Assembly (NCBI RefSeq): GCF_001280065.1
Contig: NZ_LGEA01000096.1
Location: 62,001 to 126,000 of the forward strand
DNA length: 64,000 nt
Reading direction: 5' to 3'
Source of the DNA: Streptomyces sp. NRRL B-1140
GTDB lineage: Bacteria > Actinomycetota > Actinomycetes > Streptomycetales > Streptomycetaceae
In this document: in pieces, positions 46,470-59,451 of the stretch
Layout of the letters: each line of letters starts with the position of its first letter
Position numbering within the stretch: the first letter of the stretch is position 1
The notes under the pieces: model-generated
Told to the model about the DNA's origin: nothing
The model's database searches: none
What the model saw: the letters and a program-made list of their open reading frames with translations, nothing else
Made by a program: the position numbers and the translations under genes

Positions 46470-46548
46470 ACACCGAGGCCGTCGCGTGTCGCACACAGGT
46501 GATGACACAGGGTGCGCATGCGAGTGTTCCGGCCGCCGTGAAGTGCCC

Positions 46549-46561
46549 TTCCGCAGCGGAA
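46549..46561. promoter_or_regulatory. Palindrome upstream of FAD oxidoreductase gene
   Basis: TTCCGC and GCGGAA flank a single A, a perfect 13-bp dyad about 80 nt before the oxidoreductase start. It directly abuts a second dyad-like element at 46563-46579. Confidence 0.35.
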
Positions 46562-46562
46562 A

Positions 46563-46579
46563 TCACCCGTGGCCGGTGA
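46563..46579. promoter_or_regulatory. TCACCCGT-type operator candidate (imperfect copy)
   Basis: TCACCCGTGGCCGGTGA resembles the perfect palindrome at 51672-51688, sharing the left half exactly and five of eight right-half bases. It is placed 62-78 nt before the oxidoreductase start. Confidence 0.35.
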
Positions 46580-46640
46580 CTGTCAGTCTCCGGGCATATC
46601 CTGAGGCTCAGTGGCCGTCGGCTGACGAAGGGGTCCGAAG

Positions 46641-48059
46641 GTGCCGTCGATGCTCGATGCCGTCGTAGTGGGTGCGGGGCCGAACGGACTGACCGCGGCC
46701 GTGGAGCTGGCCCGCCGCGGTTTCTCCGTGGCCGTCTTCGAGGCCCGGAGCACCGTGGGCGGCGGTGCCCGCACCGAGGAGCTCACCCTCCCCGGCTTCC
46801 GTCACGACCCGTGCTCGGCGGCCCACCCGCTTGGCATCAACTCACCGGCGTTCCGTGCCCTGCCGCTCGAGCGGTACGGCCTGGAGTGGCTGCACGCCGA
46901 GCTGCCCATGGCGCATCCCTTCCCGGACGGCTCGGCGGCCGTCCTGGCCCGGACCGTCGGCGAGACGGCCGCCTCCTTCGGCCCGCGCGACGCCGGCGTG
47001 TACCGCAGGCTCGTCGAGCCCTTCCTGCCCAAGTGGGACACCCTCGCCCGGGACTTCATGTCGCTGCCACTGACCGCCCTGCCCCGCGATCCGGTGACCC
47101 TCGCCCGTTTCGGCCTGACCGGGCTGCCCCCCTCGACGCTGCTGATGCGCCGCTTCCGCGACGAGCCGGCCAAGGCCCTGTTCTCCGGGCTCGTCGCCCA
47201 CGTCATGGCACCGCTCGGCGGCTTCGCCACCAGCGCCATCGGCCTGGTCTTCGCCCTCGCGGGGCACGCCCGCGGCTGGCCCGTCGCCCGCGGCGGCTCC
47301 CAGTCCCTCTCCGACGCCCTCGCCGCCTACCTGCGCGACCTCGGCGGCAGCGTCCACACCGACTACGAGGTCAAGCGCCTCGACGACCTGCCGCCGGCCC
47401 GGGCGTACGTCTTCGACACCTCACCCACCGCCCTGGCCCGCATCGCCGGCTTCGGCAACCACTACGGCGGATACCGCTACGGGCCGGGCGTTTTCAAGGT
47501 CGACTACGCGCTGGACGGACCCGTGCCCTGGACGGCGAAGGAGGCCCGCGCCGCCGGGACGGTGCAGGTCGGCGCGAGCAGTGCGGAAATCGGCGCGGCC
47601 CTGCGCGCGGCCTCCCGGGAGGGCCGGGCCCCCGACCCGCCGTTCCTGATCACGGTCCAGCCGAGCGTCGTCGACCCCACCCGGGCCCCGGCGGGCAAGC
47701 ACGTCTTCTGGGCCTACGGCCACGTCCCGCACGGCTGGACCGGCGACCTCACCGACGCCATCGAACGCCAACTGGAGCGCTTCGCCCCGGGTTTCCGCGA
47801 TCGCGTCCTCGCACGTGCCACGGCGGGGCCACCCGAGATCGCCGCCCGCAACGCCAACTACATCGGCGGGGACATCGCCTCCGGCGCGGCCTCCGGCCTC
47901 CAGCTCCTGCTGCGCCCGAGGCCCACGCTGTTCCCCTACCGCACCCCCCATCCGGCCGTCTTCATCTGCTCGTCGGCGACCCCGCCCGGCCCCGGAGTGC
48001 ACGGCATGTCGGGGCACAACGCGGCGAAGGCCGTCTGGAAGCGACTGAGGCAGATATGA
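46641..48059 (+). CDS. FAD-dependent oxidoreductase (phytoene desaturase-like)
   Basis: This 472-residue flavoprotein of the phytoene dehydrogenase/CrtI-like superfamily begins [22 protein letters not shown], the FAD-binding Rossmann motif, and ends with [17 protein letters not shown], the C-terminal FAD block. The middle has [19 protein letters not shown], with the Asp/Glu-poor substrate region typical of uncharacterised relatives. No carotenoid genes are nearby, so it is probably not a phytoene desaturase. The GTG at 46641 follows GAAGGGG; an ATG at 46650 is possible. Its TGA overlaps the ATG of the macrodomain gene (ATGA), so the two are translationally coupled. Confidence 0.88.
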   Translation: MPSMLDAVVVGAGPNGLTAAVELARRGFSVAVFEARSTVGGGARTEELTLPGFRHDPCSAAHPLGINSPAFRALPLERYGLEWLHAELPMAHPFPDGSAAVLARTVGETAASFGPRDAGVYRRLVEPFLPKWDTLARDFMSLPLTALPRDPVTLARFGLTGLPPSTLLMRRFRDEPAKALFSGLVAHVMAPLGGFATSAIGLVFALAGHARGWPVARGGSQSLSDALAAYLRDLGGSVHTDYEVKRLDDLPPARAYVFDTSPTALARIAGFGNHYGGYRYGPGVFKVDYALDGPVPWTAKEARAAGTVQVGASSAEIGAALRAASREGRAPDPPFLITVQPSVVDPTRAPAGKHVFWAYGHVPHGWTGDLTDAIERQLERFAPGFRDRVLARATAGPPEIAARNANYIGGDIASGAASGLQLLLRPRPTLFPYRTPHPAVFICSSATPPGPGVHGMSGHNAAKAVWKRLRQI

Positions 48060-48565
48060 CGGCCATCGAACTGGTCCGGGGCGACATCACCCGCGAGAGC
48101 GTCGACGCGATCGTCAACGCCGCCAACTCCTCGCTGCTGGGCGGGGGAGGGGTCGACGGGGCGATCCACCGCCGCGGCGGGCCCGCGATCCTTCAGGACT
48201 GCCGCAGACTCCGCGCGGCGCACCTCGGCAAGGGCCTGCCCACCGGCCAGGCGGTCGCCACCACGGCGGGCGACCTGGACGCCCGCTGGGTCGTCCACAC
48301 CGTCGGCCCGGTGTTCAGCACGACCGAGGACCGCTCCGGCCTGCTCGCCTCCTGCTACCGCGAGTCGCTCCGCGTCGCCGGTGAACTCGGCGCCCGTACC
48401 GTGGCGTTCCCCGCGATCTCCACCGGCGTCTACGGCTGGCCGATGGACGACGGCGCCCGCATCGCGGTCGAGACCGTGCAGGCAGCGGACACCACCGTCG
48501 AGGAGGTCAGGTTCGTCCTCTTCGACGAGCGGGCGTACGAGGCGTTCGCCGCGCGGCTGCGCTGA
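48056..48565 (+). CDS. Macrodomain protein (O-acetyl-ADP-ribose deacetylase type)
   Basis: This single macrodomain of 169 residues binds ADP-ribose and probably removes acetyl or ADP-ribosyl groups. The YmdB-like motifs are complete: [39 protein letters not shown] and ISTGVYGWP. The [14 protein letters not shown] stretch carries the Asn/Asp/His active-site residues of the MacroD type. Its start overlaps the stop of the FAD oxidoreductase gene. Sirtuins make O-acetyl-ADP-ribose, and a sirtuin and a NUDIX hydrolase lie 14 kb away in this window. Confidence 0.93.
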   Translation: MTAIELVRGDITRESVDAIVNAANSSLLGGGGVDGAIHRRGGPAILQDCRRLRAAHLGKGLPTGQAVATTAGDLDARWVVHTVGPVFSTTEDRSGLLASCYRESLRVAGELGARTVAFPAISTGVYGWPMDDGARIAVETVQAADTTVEEVRFVLFDERAYEAFAARLR

Positions 48566-48586
48566 GCCCGGCGACCGCGGGGCGGC

Positions 48587-49420
48587 TCACACGGGCTCCG
48601 GCTCGAAGTGCTGCAGCAGGTCCCGCCCGGGCTGCACGACGCCGTAGGTGCTCTCCGGTACGGCGTTCCACACGCCGGGGAGATCGCCCAGCGGCTCCGA
48701 CACGACCAGCCGGGTCTCGTCCGAGACGTGGTTCAGGAACCCGAGGTCGGGGTGGAGCGCACGCACGTCCTCCACCCGGCTGCTGTAGTACAGCGACCGT
48801 GACTTTCCCGCGCTGGAGTAGCGGAAGAACCACACCCGCTCGCCGTCGGTCACCGCGACCGTCATCTGCAGCGGCTGCGGCACACCGTGCTCGCGGCCCA
48901 GCCGCTCGATCAGGCCCGTCATCCGGGCCACCGCGCCCGGCGGGTCGCCGTCCAGTCCGAGGGTGAGCGCCACGTGGAACATCACCTCGGAGTCCGTCGT
49001 GCCCTCCATCGACGAGAACAGCCCCGGGTCCACCGCCAGCGTGAGATCCCGGCGCAGTTCGCGGAACCCGTCGATCGCTCCGTTGTGCATCCACATCCAC
49101 CGCCCGTGGCGGAACGGATGGCAGTTCGTCTGCTGCACGGCCGAACCGGTGGAGGCGCGCACATGCGCGAAGAACAACGGTGAGCGGACGTGGTCGGCGA
49201 TCTCCCGCAGGTTGCGGTTGCTCCAGGCCGGGCCGGTGTCGCGGATGACGGCGGGAGTGCGCAGATGCCACGCGTACCAGCCGACGCCGAACCCGTCGCC
49301 GTTGGTGGTCTCGACTCCCATCCGCGCGTGCAGGCTCTGGTCGATCAGTGAGTGCTGCGGGCGGTAGAGGACGTCGTCGAGCAGCACGGGAGTGCCCGAG
49401 TAGGCGAGCCAGCGGCACAT
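48587..49420 (-). CDS. Class II glutamine amidotransferase (EgtC-like fold)
   Basis: This 277-residue Ntn amidotransferase uses Cys2 as nucleophile (MCRWLAYSG). Other recognition blocks are TTNGDGFGVGWYA, SPLFFAHVRAST, NCHPFRHGRWMWMHNGAID and EGTTDSEVMFH. The length fits stand-alone YafJ/EgtC-type proteins. The ergothioneine genes that would make it EgtC are absent in this window, so the substrate is not assigned; it may hydrolyse a gamma-glutamyl compound. It converges on the macrodomain gene with 21 nt between stops. Confidence 0.9.
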   Translation of the reverse strand: MCRWLAYSGTPVLLDDVLYRPQHSLIDQSLHARMGVETTNGDGFGVGWYAWHLRTPAVIRDTGPAWSNRNLREIADHVRSPLFFAHVRASTGSAVQQTNCHPFRHGRWMWMHNGAIDGFRELRRDLTLAVDPGLFSSMEGTTDSEVMFHVALTLGLDGDPPGAVARMTGLIERLGREHGVPQPLQMTVAVTDGERVWFFRYSSAGKSRSLYYSSRVEDVRALHPDLGFLNHVSDETRLVVSEPLGDLPGVWNAVPESTYGVVQPGRDLLQHFEPEPV

Positions 49421-49591
49421 GGCCGTACCCCTGTTCCGAGCCGCCCGGGCCGGACCCGGGCCGCTCCGTAGGTGGTGTCCGTGGACCCAGGGAACCCCGT
49501 GTCGCGCTCCGGGCGCATCGCCCGCGGCGGGTGAGAGCGCGACGCCCCGCCGGCAGGGCGGGGACGCCCCGGCCCGCCCGAGGGCTGGGCG

Positions 49592-51001
49592 TCACTGCGC
49601 CGCCGCGCGGACCCGGCCCGAGCGGACCGCCGTGCGCAGGGCGTCGAAGTCCCGCTCGTTCCGGTCCGCGTACGCCTGGCCGAACACCGTGAGGGCGCGG
49701 TCGAAGCGGTCGCCGCCGCCCAGATAGGCCCCGATGGCAATGGGGTCACCGGAGCGGGCGTGGGCCCGTGCCAGGCTCGCTCCGCACAGCCGCCCGAACA
49801 GCCGCAGCAGGCCGGGGTCCATGGTCTCCGGCTGGGCGATGCCCTTCCAGTCGCGCAGCTGCCGCACGTAGAAGTCCCGCTCCTGCCCGTCGAGGCCCAC
49901 GGCGTGCGTCCAGCCCAGCAGGATGTCGCTGGTCGTCTGGATCAGACGCTGTCCCGCCACCACACGGCGGCCCTGGTTGTCGTAGCGCTCGCCGCCGCTG
50001 TGCGCCGCGAGCACCGACTCCTGTGCCTCCTTGGCCTGGAGCAGCAGCGGATCGTCGTCGTCGCGTCCGAGCAGCAGCACGATCCAGCAGCGGGTGCCGA
50101 CGCTGCCGACCCCGACGACCTTGCGGGCGATGTCCACCAGGCGGTACCGGCTCAGCAGATGCCGGCGCTCGGACGACAGACTGCGGGCGTACCCCTCCAG
50201 GACGGCGCGCAGCTCCTTTTCCCGTCCGTGCTCCGAGGAGTCGCCCACCAGGTCCCGCAGCGGGGTGATCAGCGGCGGGTCCGGTGTGATCCGCCGCCCT
50301 TCGGCCGTGTCCCGGGTGAGCTTGGCGTAGGCCTGCATGTGCGTGCGGGTACGGGCGCTCGCCGTGGCCTTCGCGGTGCGGCGCCGTGCCTCCTTGGATA
50401 TCGACGCGGCCATCAGCTCCCGCATGTGGTCGGCGTCGTCCTGGGCATACCAGATGTCCAGGTTCCGCATACCGGCGAAGTCCCGCATCCGCCGCCGGTA
50501 GGCCCGGACGCAGGTCTCGATCGCACTGTTCTGCTCGGCGGTCGTGAAACCGTTGGCGCGGCCCGCGATGGCGAAGCTGGCCGCGAGCCGCTTGACGTCC
50601 CATTCGAACGGCCCGGCCAGCGTCTCGTCGAAGTCGTTGATGTCGAAGACCAGATGGCGCTCCGGCGAGGCCAGCAGCCGGAAGTTCAGCAGATGGGCGT
50701 CCCCGCACAACTGCACCCGCAGCCCGGTGTCCGTGGCGGCCCCCAGGTCCTCCGCCATGATCGCCGCCGCGCCGCGGTAGAAGCGGAACGGGGACTCCAG
50801 CATGCGGGCGTAACGCAGCGGCACCAGCTCCGGTACGCGGGTCGCCGACTGGCGCTCCAGCACGTCGACCGGGTCGAACCGGTCCGGCCCCGCCTCGAAT
50901 CCGGCGTGGGACGACCGCGGCACCCGCCGCCGCGCCTGCCGGCCGGCGGCGGCCCGCTCGGCCGGTGACATGAAGGTCGTGAAGGGGCTCGGTGCGGTCA
51001 T
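49592..51001 (-). CDS. DUF2252 domain protein
   Basis: This 469-residue cytosolic protein is of the DUF2252 family, which has a kinase-like fold. Typical blocks: RYARMLESPFRFYRGAAAIMAEDL, QLCGDAHLLNFRLLASPERHLVFDINDFDET with the HxxN-D-D pattern resembling an aminoglycoside phosphotransferase site, and a late GRTLCGASLARAHARSGDP-like segment. The biochemical role is unknown. The ATG at 51001 lies only three bases after the stop of the potassium channel gene on the same strand, so translation is probably coupled. Confidence 0.88.
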   Translation of the reverse strand: MTAPSPFTTFMSPAERAAAGRQARRRVPRSSHAGFEAGPDRFDPVDVLERQSATRVPELVPLRYARMLESPFRFYRGAAAIMAEDLGAATDTGLRVQLCGDAHLLNFRLLASPERHLVFDINDFDETLAGPFEWDVKRLAASFAIAGRANGFTTAEQNSAIETCVRAYRRRMRDFAGMRNLDIWYAQDDADHMRELMAASISKEARRRTAKATASARTRTHMQAYAKLTRDTAEGRRITPDPPLITPLRDLVGDSSEHGREKELRAVLEGYARSLSSERRHLLSRYRLVDIARKVVGVGSVGTRCWIVLLLGRDDDDPLLLQAKEAQESVLAAHSGGERYDNQGRRVVAGQRLIQTTSDILLGWTHAVGLDGQERDFYVRQLRDWKGIAQPETMDPGLLRLFGRLCGASLARAHARSGDPIAIGAYLGGGDRFDRALTVFGQAYADRNERDFDALRTAVRSGRVRAAAQ

Positions 51002-51004
51002 GAC

Positions 51005-51580
51005 TCAGTCCTTCCGCCGCGTGGGGAAGTCGTCCGAGGGCTCCCGGCCCTGCCGGCGCAGTCCCGCCTGCACGGCGCCGGCCAGGATGCGCGCGGCCAC
51101 GCCCACCAGCAGCAGGCCGCCCGTCATCTGAATCATCGTCAGCACTCGCCCGGTCTGTGAGCGGGCCGCGATGTCGCCGTATCCGACGGTGGTGAACGTC
51201 GTGAGGGTGAAGTACAGGGAGTCCGTCTTGGTCAGCGGCTCGCTGAACGAGCCGGGGGTGGTGTGCTCCAGCAGGAAGTAGGCGCCCGCGAAGAGCAGCA
51301 GGAAGAGCGCCAGCGTCGCGGCCAGGGCCTCGATGGCCTTCAGCCGGGGGTGAGACGAGGTCACGATGGCCCGCACCTGCCACCAGAACACCACGACGAC
51401 CAGCAGCAGACCGCAGGCCAGCAGCACCGAGTCGCCGGTCGTGCCGCGACCGTCCAGGGGCAGCACGTAGTAGACGGTGACGAGCCCGGCCACGACGAGC
51501 ACGGCGCGTACGAGGGCCGAGATCGCCGCACGCCGTCGCTGTCCCCGCCGCCGGTGCGGCTGCTCCGCTGGATCGTCCAT
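51005..51580 (-). CDS. Two-helix potassium channel family protein
   Basis: This 191-residue membrane protein carries one pore-forming Ion_trans_2 unit, with the selectivity filter TTVGYGD after the pore helix DSLYFTLTTFT. Before it are helices AISALVRAVLVVAGLVTVYYVL and VLLACGLLLVVVVFWWQV, so four membrane segments are likely, plus the helix following the pore (ILTMIQMTGGLLLVGVAARIL). The ATG at 51580 (MDDPAEQPHRR) is preferred over an upstream start. No regulatory RCK domain is present. It starts the minus-strand unit with the DUF2252 gene, and a strong palindrome lies about 100 nt upstream. Confidence 0.88.
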   Translation of the reverse strand: MDDPAEQPHRRRGQRRRAAISALVRAVLVVAGLVTVYYVLPLDGRGTTGDSVLLACGLLLVVVVFWWQVRAIVTSSHPRLKAIEALAATLALFLLLFAGAYFLLEHTTPGSFSEPLTKTDSLYFTLTTFTTVGYGDIAARSQTGRVLTMIQMTGGLLLVGVAARILAGAVQAGLRRQGREPSDDFPTRRKD

Positions 51581-51671
51581 TGCGCGTCTCTCGGTCGCGG
51601 TCCTGCCTCCGGCACCAGAGCGCCCCACAAGGCCTGTCCCACCACCTCAGCGTTCCGGCGGCGCATTGGGA

Positions 51672-51688
51672 TCACCCGTCACGGGTGA
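51672..51688. promoter_or_regulatory. Perfect TCACCCGT palindrome between divergent genes
   Basis: TCACCCGT and ACGGGTGA flank a single C, a perfect 17-bp dyad between the K+ channel unit and the divergent DUF7144 gene. It is a strong operator candidate for a dimeric regulator, and a similar site is at 46563-46579. Confidence 0.5.
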
Positions 51689-51814
51689 GGCGGCCCGGAC
51701 AGACCCTGGGCAGGCTGGGGTCGAGGGGACGGTTCCCGCACGTCGGGCTTTCCGGCCCCATACCCCCACCTCCGGTCGCTGACCGCGCCGGACACAGCGA
51801 ATCGAGGCAGCAGG

Positions 51815-52234
51815 ATGACCGCTACACACCCGACGCACGGAACGCCGAGGGCGAGGCACGGAACCGCCGCCGCAGGCTTGATGATCTTCGCGGCCATCAT
51901 GCTCATGATCGCCGGGATCCTGGCGATCATGCGCGGCATCTCAGCCATCGCCGAGGACCAGGTCTTCGTTTCGACCCCCAACTACGTCTTCTCCTTCGAC
52001 CTCACCGGCTGGGGCTGGATCCACCTCGCCCTCGGCGTGGTCGCCGTGCTCGTCAGCGTGGGGCTCTTCCAGGCATCCACCTGGGCGCGCGTCCTCGGTG
52101 TGGGGATCGCCGGACTCGTCCTCATCGCCAACTTCCTCTCCCTGCCCGCCTACCCGGTCTGGTCCGTGGTGATGATCGCTTTGACCGGGTTCATCATCTG
52201 GGCCCTGTGCACCGCGAAGAAGGGCGACATCTGA
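51815..52234 (+). CDS. DUF7144-type membrane protein
   Basis: This 139-residue membrane protein has four helices: LMIFAAIMLMIAGILAIMRGIS, WIHLALGVVAVLVSVGLFQA, VLGVGIAGLVLIANFLSLPA and VVMIALTGFIIWALC. The extracytoplasmic stretch IAEDQVFVSTPNYVFSFDLT and the phrase TGWGWIHL are characteristic of the family I know as DUF7144. Its function is unknown. It is divergent from the K+ channel unit and shares its palindrome-containing promoter region. Confidence 0.8.
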   Translation: MTATHPTHGTPRARHGTAAAGLMIFAAIMLMIAGILAIMRGISAIAEDQVFVSTPNYVFSFDLTGWGWIHLALGVVAVLVSVGLFQASTWARVLGVGIAGLVLIANFLSLPAYPVWSVVMIALTGFIIWALCTAKKGDI

Positions 52235-52293
52235 GAGCCGGGCGGCCGTACCCGCCCGCAAGGGACGGACGCGGCCGCGTCACGGCCCCGCGT

Positions 52294-54339
52294 TCAGGCC
52301 CGCGTGCGCACCAGCAGCAGCGCCACGTCGTCGTCAGGCTCGGGACTCAGCGCGCTGAGCAGACTGTCGCTCGCGCGCTGAAGACTGGGCCCGGCGTGCT
52401 GGAGCAGCCGGGTCAGCGTGCCGAGGCCGGTGTCGATGGGCTCCCCGCGGTTCTCGACCAGGCCGTCCGTGTACAGCGCGAGCAGGGAGCCCGGGGCCAG
52501 TTCCACCTCCACCGTGCCGAACTCCACGCCACCGACCCCGAGCGGGACACCGCCCGGCACCTCGACGAGCCGCGCACTGCCGTCCGCCCCGGCGAGCACC
52601 GGCGGCAGATGCCCGGCGCTGGACAGCTCGCAGGTGCCACGCCGCAGGTCGCACACCGCGTACACGCAGGTGGCGATCGCGTCACCGAGCGAGCCGGCGA
52701 TGTCGTCCAGGTGCCGCAGCAGCTCGGCGGGCGGCAGGTCCAGCCGGGCCAGCGCCCGCGTCGCCGTGCTCAGCTGCCCCATGATCGCCGCGGCCTGGAC
52801 GCCCTTGCCCATGACGTCCCCGACGACCAGCCCGGTACGTCCCGGACCGAGCGGGAGGACGTCGTACCAGTCGCCGCCGACCTCGCTGAGGGCCGGGCGG
52901 TAGCGGGCGGCGATGTCCAGCCCTTCCCGCTCGGCGGGGGTGCTCGGAAGCAGACTGCGCTGCAGGGTCAGGGCGGTGCCGCGTTCGCGGCCGTAGAGGC
53001 GGGCGTTGTCTATGCAGATCGCGGCCCGTGCGGCGAGTTCCGAGGCGAGCACCCGGTCCTGGTCGTCGAAGGGGCGCTCGTTGACCGTGCGGTACAGCGA
53101 CAGCGTGCCGAGCACCTTGCCCCGGGCCACCAGCGGCAGCGCCAGGTAGGAGTGGGCACCGGCCTCGTGCAGGGCCAGGGCGGCCCGTGAGTCCCGGGCC
53201 AGACGCCGCAGCATCTTGGCGTCCACGCGCTCGACGAGGACCGGGCGGGCACTGCGGACGCACTGCGTGATGATCCGCGACGAGCCGTACACGGCGAGCT
53301 CGCCCACCGGGTCGGCGGCGTGGATGGCGTCGGTGGGGTAGCCGGCCGCGACGGCCAGCGCCCGGAACTCGGCGGGGGAGCCGCCCGACACGGGGGTGAT
53401 GGTGCCGCGGGCCACGACCGACTCCAGGACGTCCACGGCGGCCAGGTCCGCCAGGTGCGGCACGACCACGCCGGCCAGTTCCCGGGCGGTCTGCTGGAGG
53501 TCCAGCGTGGTGCCGATCTTCATCCCCGCGTCGGCGATCACCGACAGGTGCTGGCGCGCCTGTGCGACCTCGGTCGCGGCCTGCTGGCGCTCGGTGACGT
53601 CCAGCACGGCCATCGCGAGGCCGAGGACCCGGCCGTCGGTGTCCTCGATGCGGTGGTACGACTCCGAGTAGGCGCGGTCCTGAGCGTCCGCCGCCGTACG
53701 CCCGACGGTCTGCTGGTCGAGCAGCGGCCTGCCGGTCTCCAGGACGTGCCGCATCCGTGCCTCGATGGCCGCCACGTCCAGGTCCGGCAGTACCTCCCCG
53801 ACCCGGCGCCCCAGCACGGCCTCCTCGGGGACGCCGTTGATCCGCTCCAGCGCGGGGTTCACACCCACCCAGCGCAGGTCGTTGTCGAACACCGCGATGC
53901 CGAGCGGGGTCTGATTGACGAGGCTGTGGGAGAGGGCGAGGTCGCGCTCCACCTTGCGCACGGTCGTCGCGTCCGTGGCGAGTCCCAGCAGGTGGGGCTG
54001 CCCTTCGGGGTCGAGGAGGCGCATCGTGCGGAACTCCACGGCCCGTTCCGTGCCGTCGCGGTGCCGCAGCGGGAACACTCCGGCCCACCGCGCCCCCGTG
54101 CTGACCTGCGCGAACAGCTCCCTGCCCCGGGAGCGGTTCTCGGGGGAGACCAGGAGGGTGTCGGCCCGCTGCCGCAGGGCTTCCTCCGCGCTCCAGCCGA
54201 GCAGCTGCTCGATCTCGGGGCTCCACAGCACGATGTGGCCGCCGGCGTCGAGAACCACCGCCGCGACCTTGAGCAGATCCAGCAGCCCGCCGGGCGCGGC
54301 CGTGACGGCGTCGCGGTCCGAGGTCGCGTGGCCGTTCAT
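52294..54339 (-). CDS. PAS-PAS-GAF-PP2C (SpoIIE-type) serine phosphatase
   Basis: This 681-residue cytosolic signalling phosphatase has two PAS domains (residues about 20-130, GGHIVLWSPEIEQLLGWSAEEAL; and 140-250, NQTPLGIAVFDNDLRWVGVNPA), a GAF domain (about 270-440, HSYLALPLVARGKVLGTLSLYR) and a PP2C/SpoIIE domain (about 470-675) with VGGDWYDVLPL, VVGDVMGKGVQAA and LLALYTDGLVE. Metal-binding Asp residues are present. Such proteins dephosphorylate anti-anti-sigma factors to release sigma factors in streptomycetes. No anti-sigma kinase domain or partner is adjacent. Its leader region includes a terminator-like hairpin with a T6 tract. Confidence 0.92.
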   Translation of the reverse strand: MNGHATSDRDAVTAAPGGLLDLLKVAAVVLDAGGHIVLWSPEIEQLLGWSAEEALRQRADTLLVSPENRSRGRELFAQVSTGARWAGVFPLRHRDGTERAVEFRTMRLLDPEGQPHLLGLATDATTVRKVERDLALSHSLVNQTPLGIAVFDNDLRWVGVNPALERINGVPEEAVLGRRVGEVLPDLDVAAIEARMRHVLETGRPLLDQQTVGRTAADAQDRAYSESYHRIEDTDGRVLGLAMAVLDVTERQQAATEVAQARQHLSVIADAGMKIGTTLDLQQTARELAGVVVPHLADLAAVDVLESVVARGTITPVSGGSPAEFRALAVAAGYPTDAIHAADPVGELAVYGSSRIITQCVRSARPVLVERVDAKMLRRLARDSRAALALHEAGAHSYLALPLVARGKVLGTLSLYRTVNERPFDDQDRVLASELAARAAICIDNARLYGRERGTALTLQRSLLPSTPAEREGLDIAARYRPALSEVGGDWYDVLPLGPGRTGLVVGDVMGKGVQAAAIMGQLSTATRALARLDLPPAELLRHLDDIAGSLGDAIATCVYAVCDLRRGTCELSSAGHLPPVLAGADGSARLVEVPGGVPLGVGGVEFGTVEVELAPGSLLALYTDGLVENRGEPIDTGLGTLTRLLQHAGPSLQRASDSLLSALSPEPDDDVALLLVRTRA

Positions 54340-54449
54340 GCGGGCCGCTCCTTCCGGCGCGGCAAAGGTACCGCCATGATCTGTTGTGCGGGCTGTCCGA
54401 TGAGGTCACATTACGGTCGGAGCAGTGGCACTGTCGCGCCGAAATGACA

Positions 54450-54473
54450 AAAAAGCGCGGGTCACCACCCGCG
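54450..54473 (-). terminator. Terminator-like hairpin with T6 on the minus strand
   Basis: CGCGGGT and ACCCGCG pair perfectly around CACC (54456-54473). Read on the minus strand the stem is followed by a T6 tract opposite the A6 at 54449-54454. It lies about 110-135 nt upstream of the phosphatase start and directly before the GGAGGGAG site of the divergent hydrolase, so it may be an attenuator or insulator. Confidence 0.5.
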
Positions 54474-54491
54474 ACAGGAGGGAGCGGCACC

Positions 54492-55322
54492 GTGGAGGAC
54501 TGGACGCTGCGGGAGAGCCTGCTCACCGGGTCGGGGACGGTGCGCTGGGACCGGTGGGGCGATCCCGGCGGAGAGCCGGTCGTGCTGCTGCACGGGACGC
54601 CCTTCTCGTCGTACGTGTGGCACGAGATCGCACCCGCCCTCGCCGCCGTCGGGCACCACGTCCACGTCTGGGACATGGCGGGCTACGGCGCCTCCGGCAT
54701 GCACGACGGCCAGGACGTCTCACTGGGCGCCCAGGGCCGGATCCTCACCGAGCTGCTGGCGCACTGGGGGCTGCGGGAGCCGTCCGTGATCGCGCACGAC
54801 TTCGGCGGGTGCGTGGCGCTGCGCGCCCACCTGCTGCACGGGGCCCGCTACCGGCGGCTCGCCCTGGTCGACCCGGTGGCCCTGAAGCCCTGGGGGTCGC
54901 CCTTCTTCCGTCTGGTCGGGGAGCACAGTCAGGTCTTCGAGCAGCTCCCGGCGGCGCTGCACGAGGCCCTGGTGCGCGAGTACGTCACCTCCGCGAGCCA
55001 TCCCGGCCTGCGCCCGGCCGTGCTCGACGCCCTGATCGGGCCCTGGACGGGGGAGGAGGGGCAGGCGGCCTTCTACCGGCAGATCGCGCAGGCCGACCAG
55101 CGCTACACCGACGAGATCCAGCCGCTCTACCCCTCGATCGACCTGCCCGTCACGGTGTGCTGGGGCACCGAGGACACCTGGATCCCCTTCGCCAAGGGGC
55201 GGGAACTCGCCGACTTGATCCCGGGTGCACGGCTGGTGCCCGTACCCGAGGCAGGACATCTCGTCCCGCTGGACGCGCCCGCCCGCCTGACGAGCGAGCT
55301 GCTCGCCTTCCTGACGGTCTGA
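54492..55322 (+). CDS. Alpha/beta hydrolase with Asp nucleophile (dehalogenase/epoxide hydrolase type)
   Basis: This 276-residue soluble hydrolase has an oxyanion-hole motif LLHGTPFSSYVWHE. The nucleophile elbow is IAHDFGGCVALR, where the catalytic residue is Asp rather than Ser, as in haloalkane dehalogenases and epoxide hydrolases. The acid is in CWGTEDTWIPF and the His in PEAGHLVPLD. The GTG start follows CAGGAGGGAG. The specific reaction is unknown. The hairpin just before its Shine-Dalgarno site may influence translation. Confidence 0.87.
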   Translation: MEDWTLRESLLTGSGTVRWDRWGDPGGEPVVLLHGTPFSSYVWHEIAPALAAVGHHVHVWDMAGYGASGMHDGQDVSLGAQGRILTELLAHWGLREPSVIAHDFGGCVALRAHLLHGARYRRLALVDPVALKPWGSPFFRLVGEHSQVFEQLPAALHEALVREYVTSASHPGLRPAVLDALIGPWTGEEGQAAFYRQIAQADQRYTDEIQPLYPSIDLPVTVCWGTEDTWIPFAKGRELADLIPGARLVPVPEAGHLVPLDAPARLTSELLAFLTV

Positions 55323-55476
55323 ACCATCAGGACCGCACAAAGTCCGACGCGGTCATTGCTTCGAATGTGTGCGAGTCCTAGGGTGTGCCTGCTCAGCAGT
55401 TGCTCTGTCACCGTCAGTTGCCCTTCGAATCAACAGAAACACCCACCGCTGGTGCGCAGTTGAGGATGGCATCTGA

Positions 55477-59424
<3,948 letters not shown>

Positions 59425-59451
59425 AACCGGCGGTGGGACAGCGGCGCCGCC

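Noticed and set aside
55359..55430. Repeated CTTCGAAT upstream of the beta-galactosidase gene
   Set aside because: Two short copies 64 bp apart are weak evidence, and no adjacent LacI-type regulator exists.
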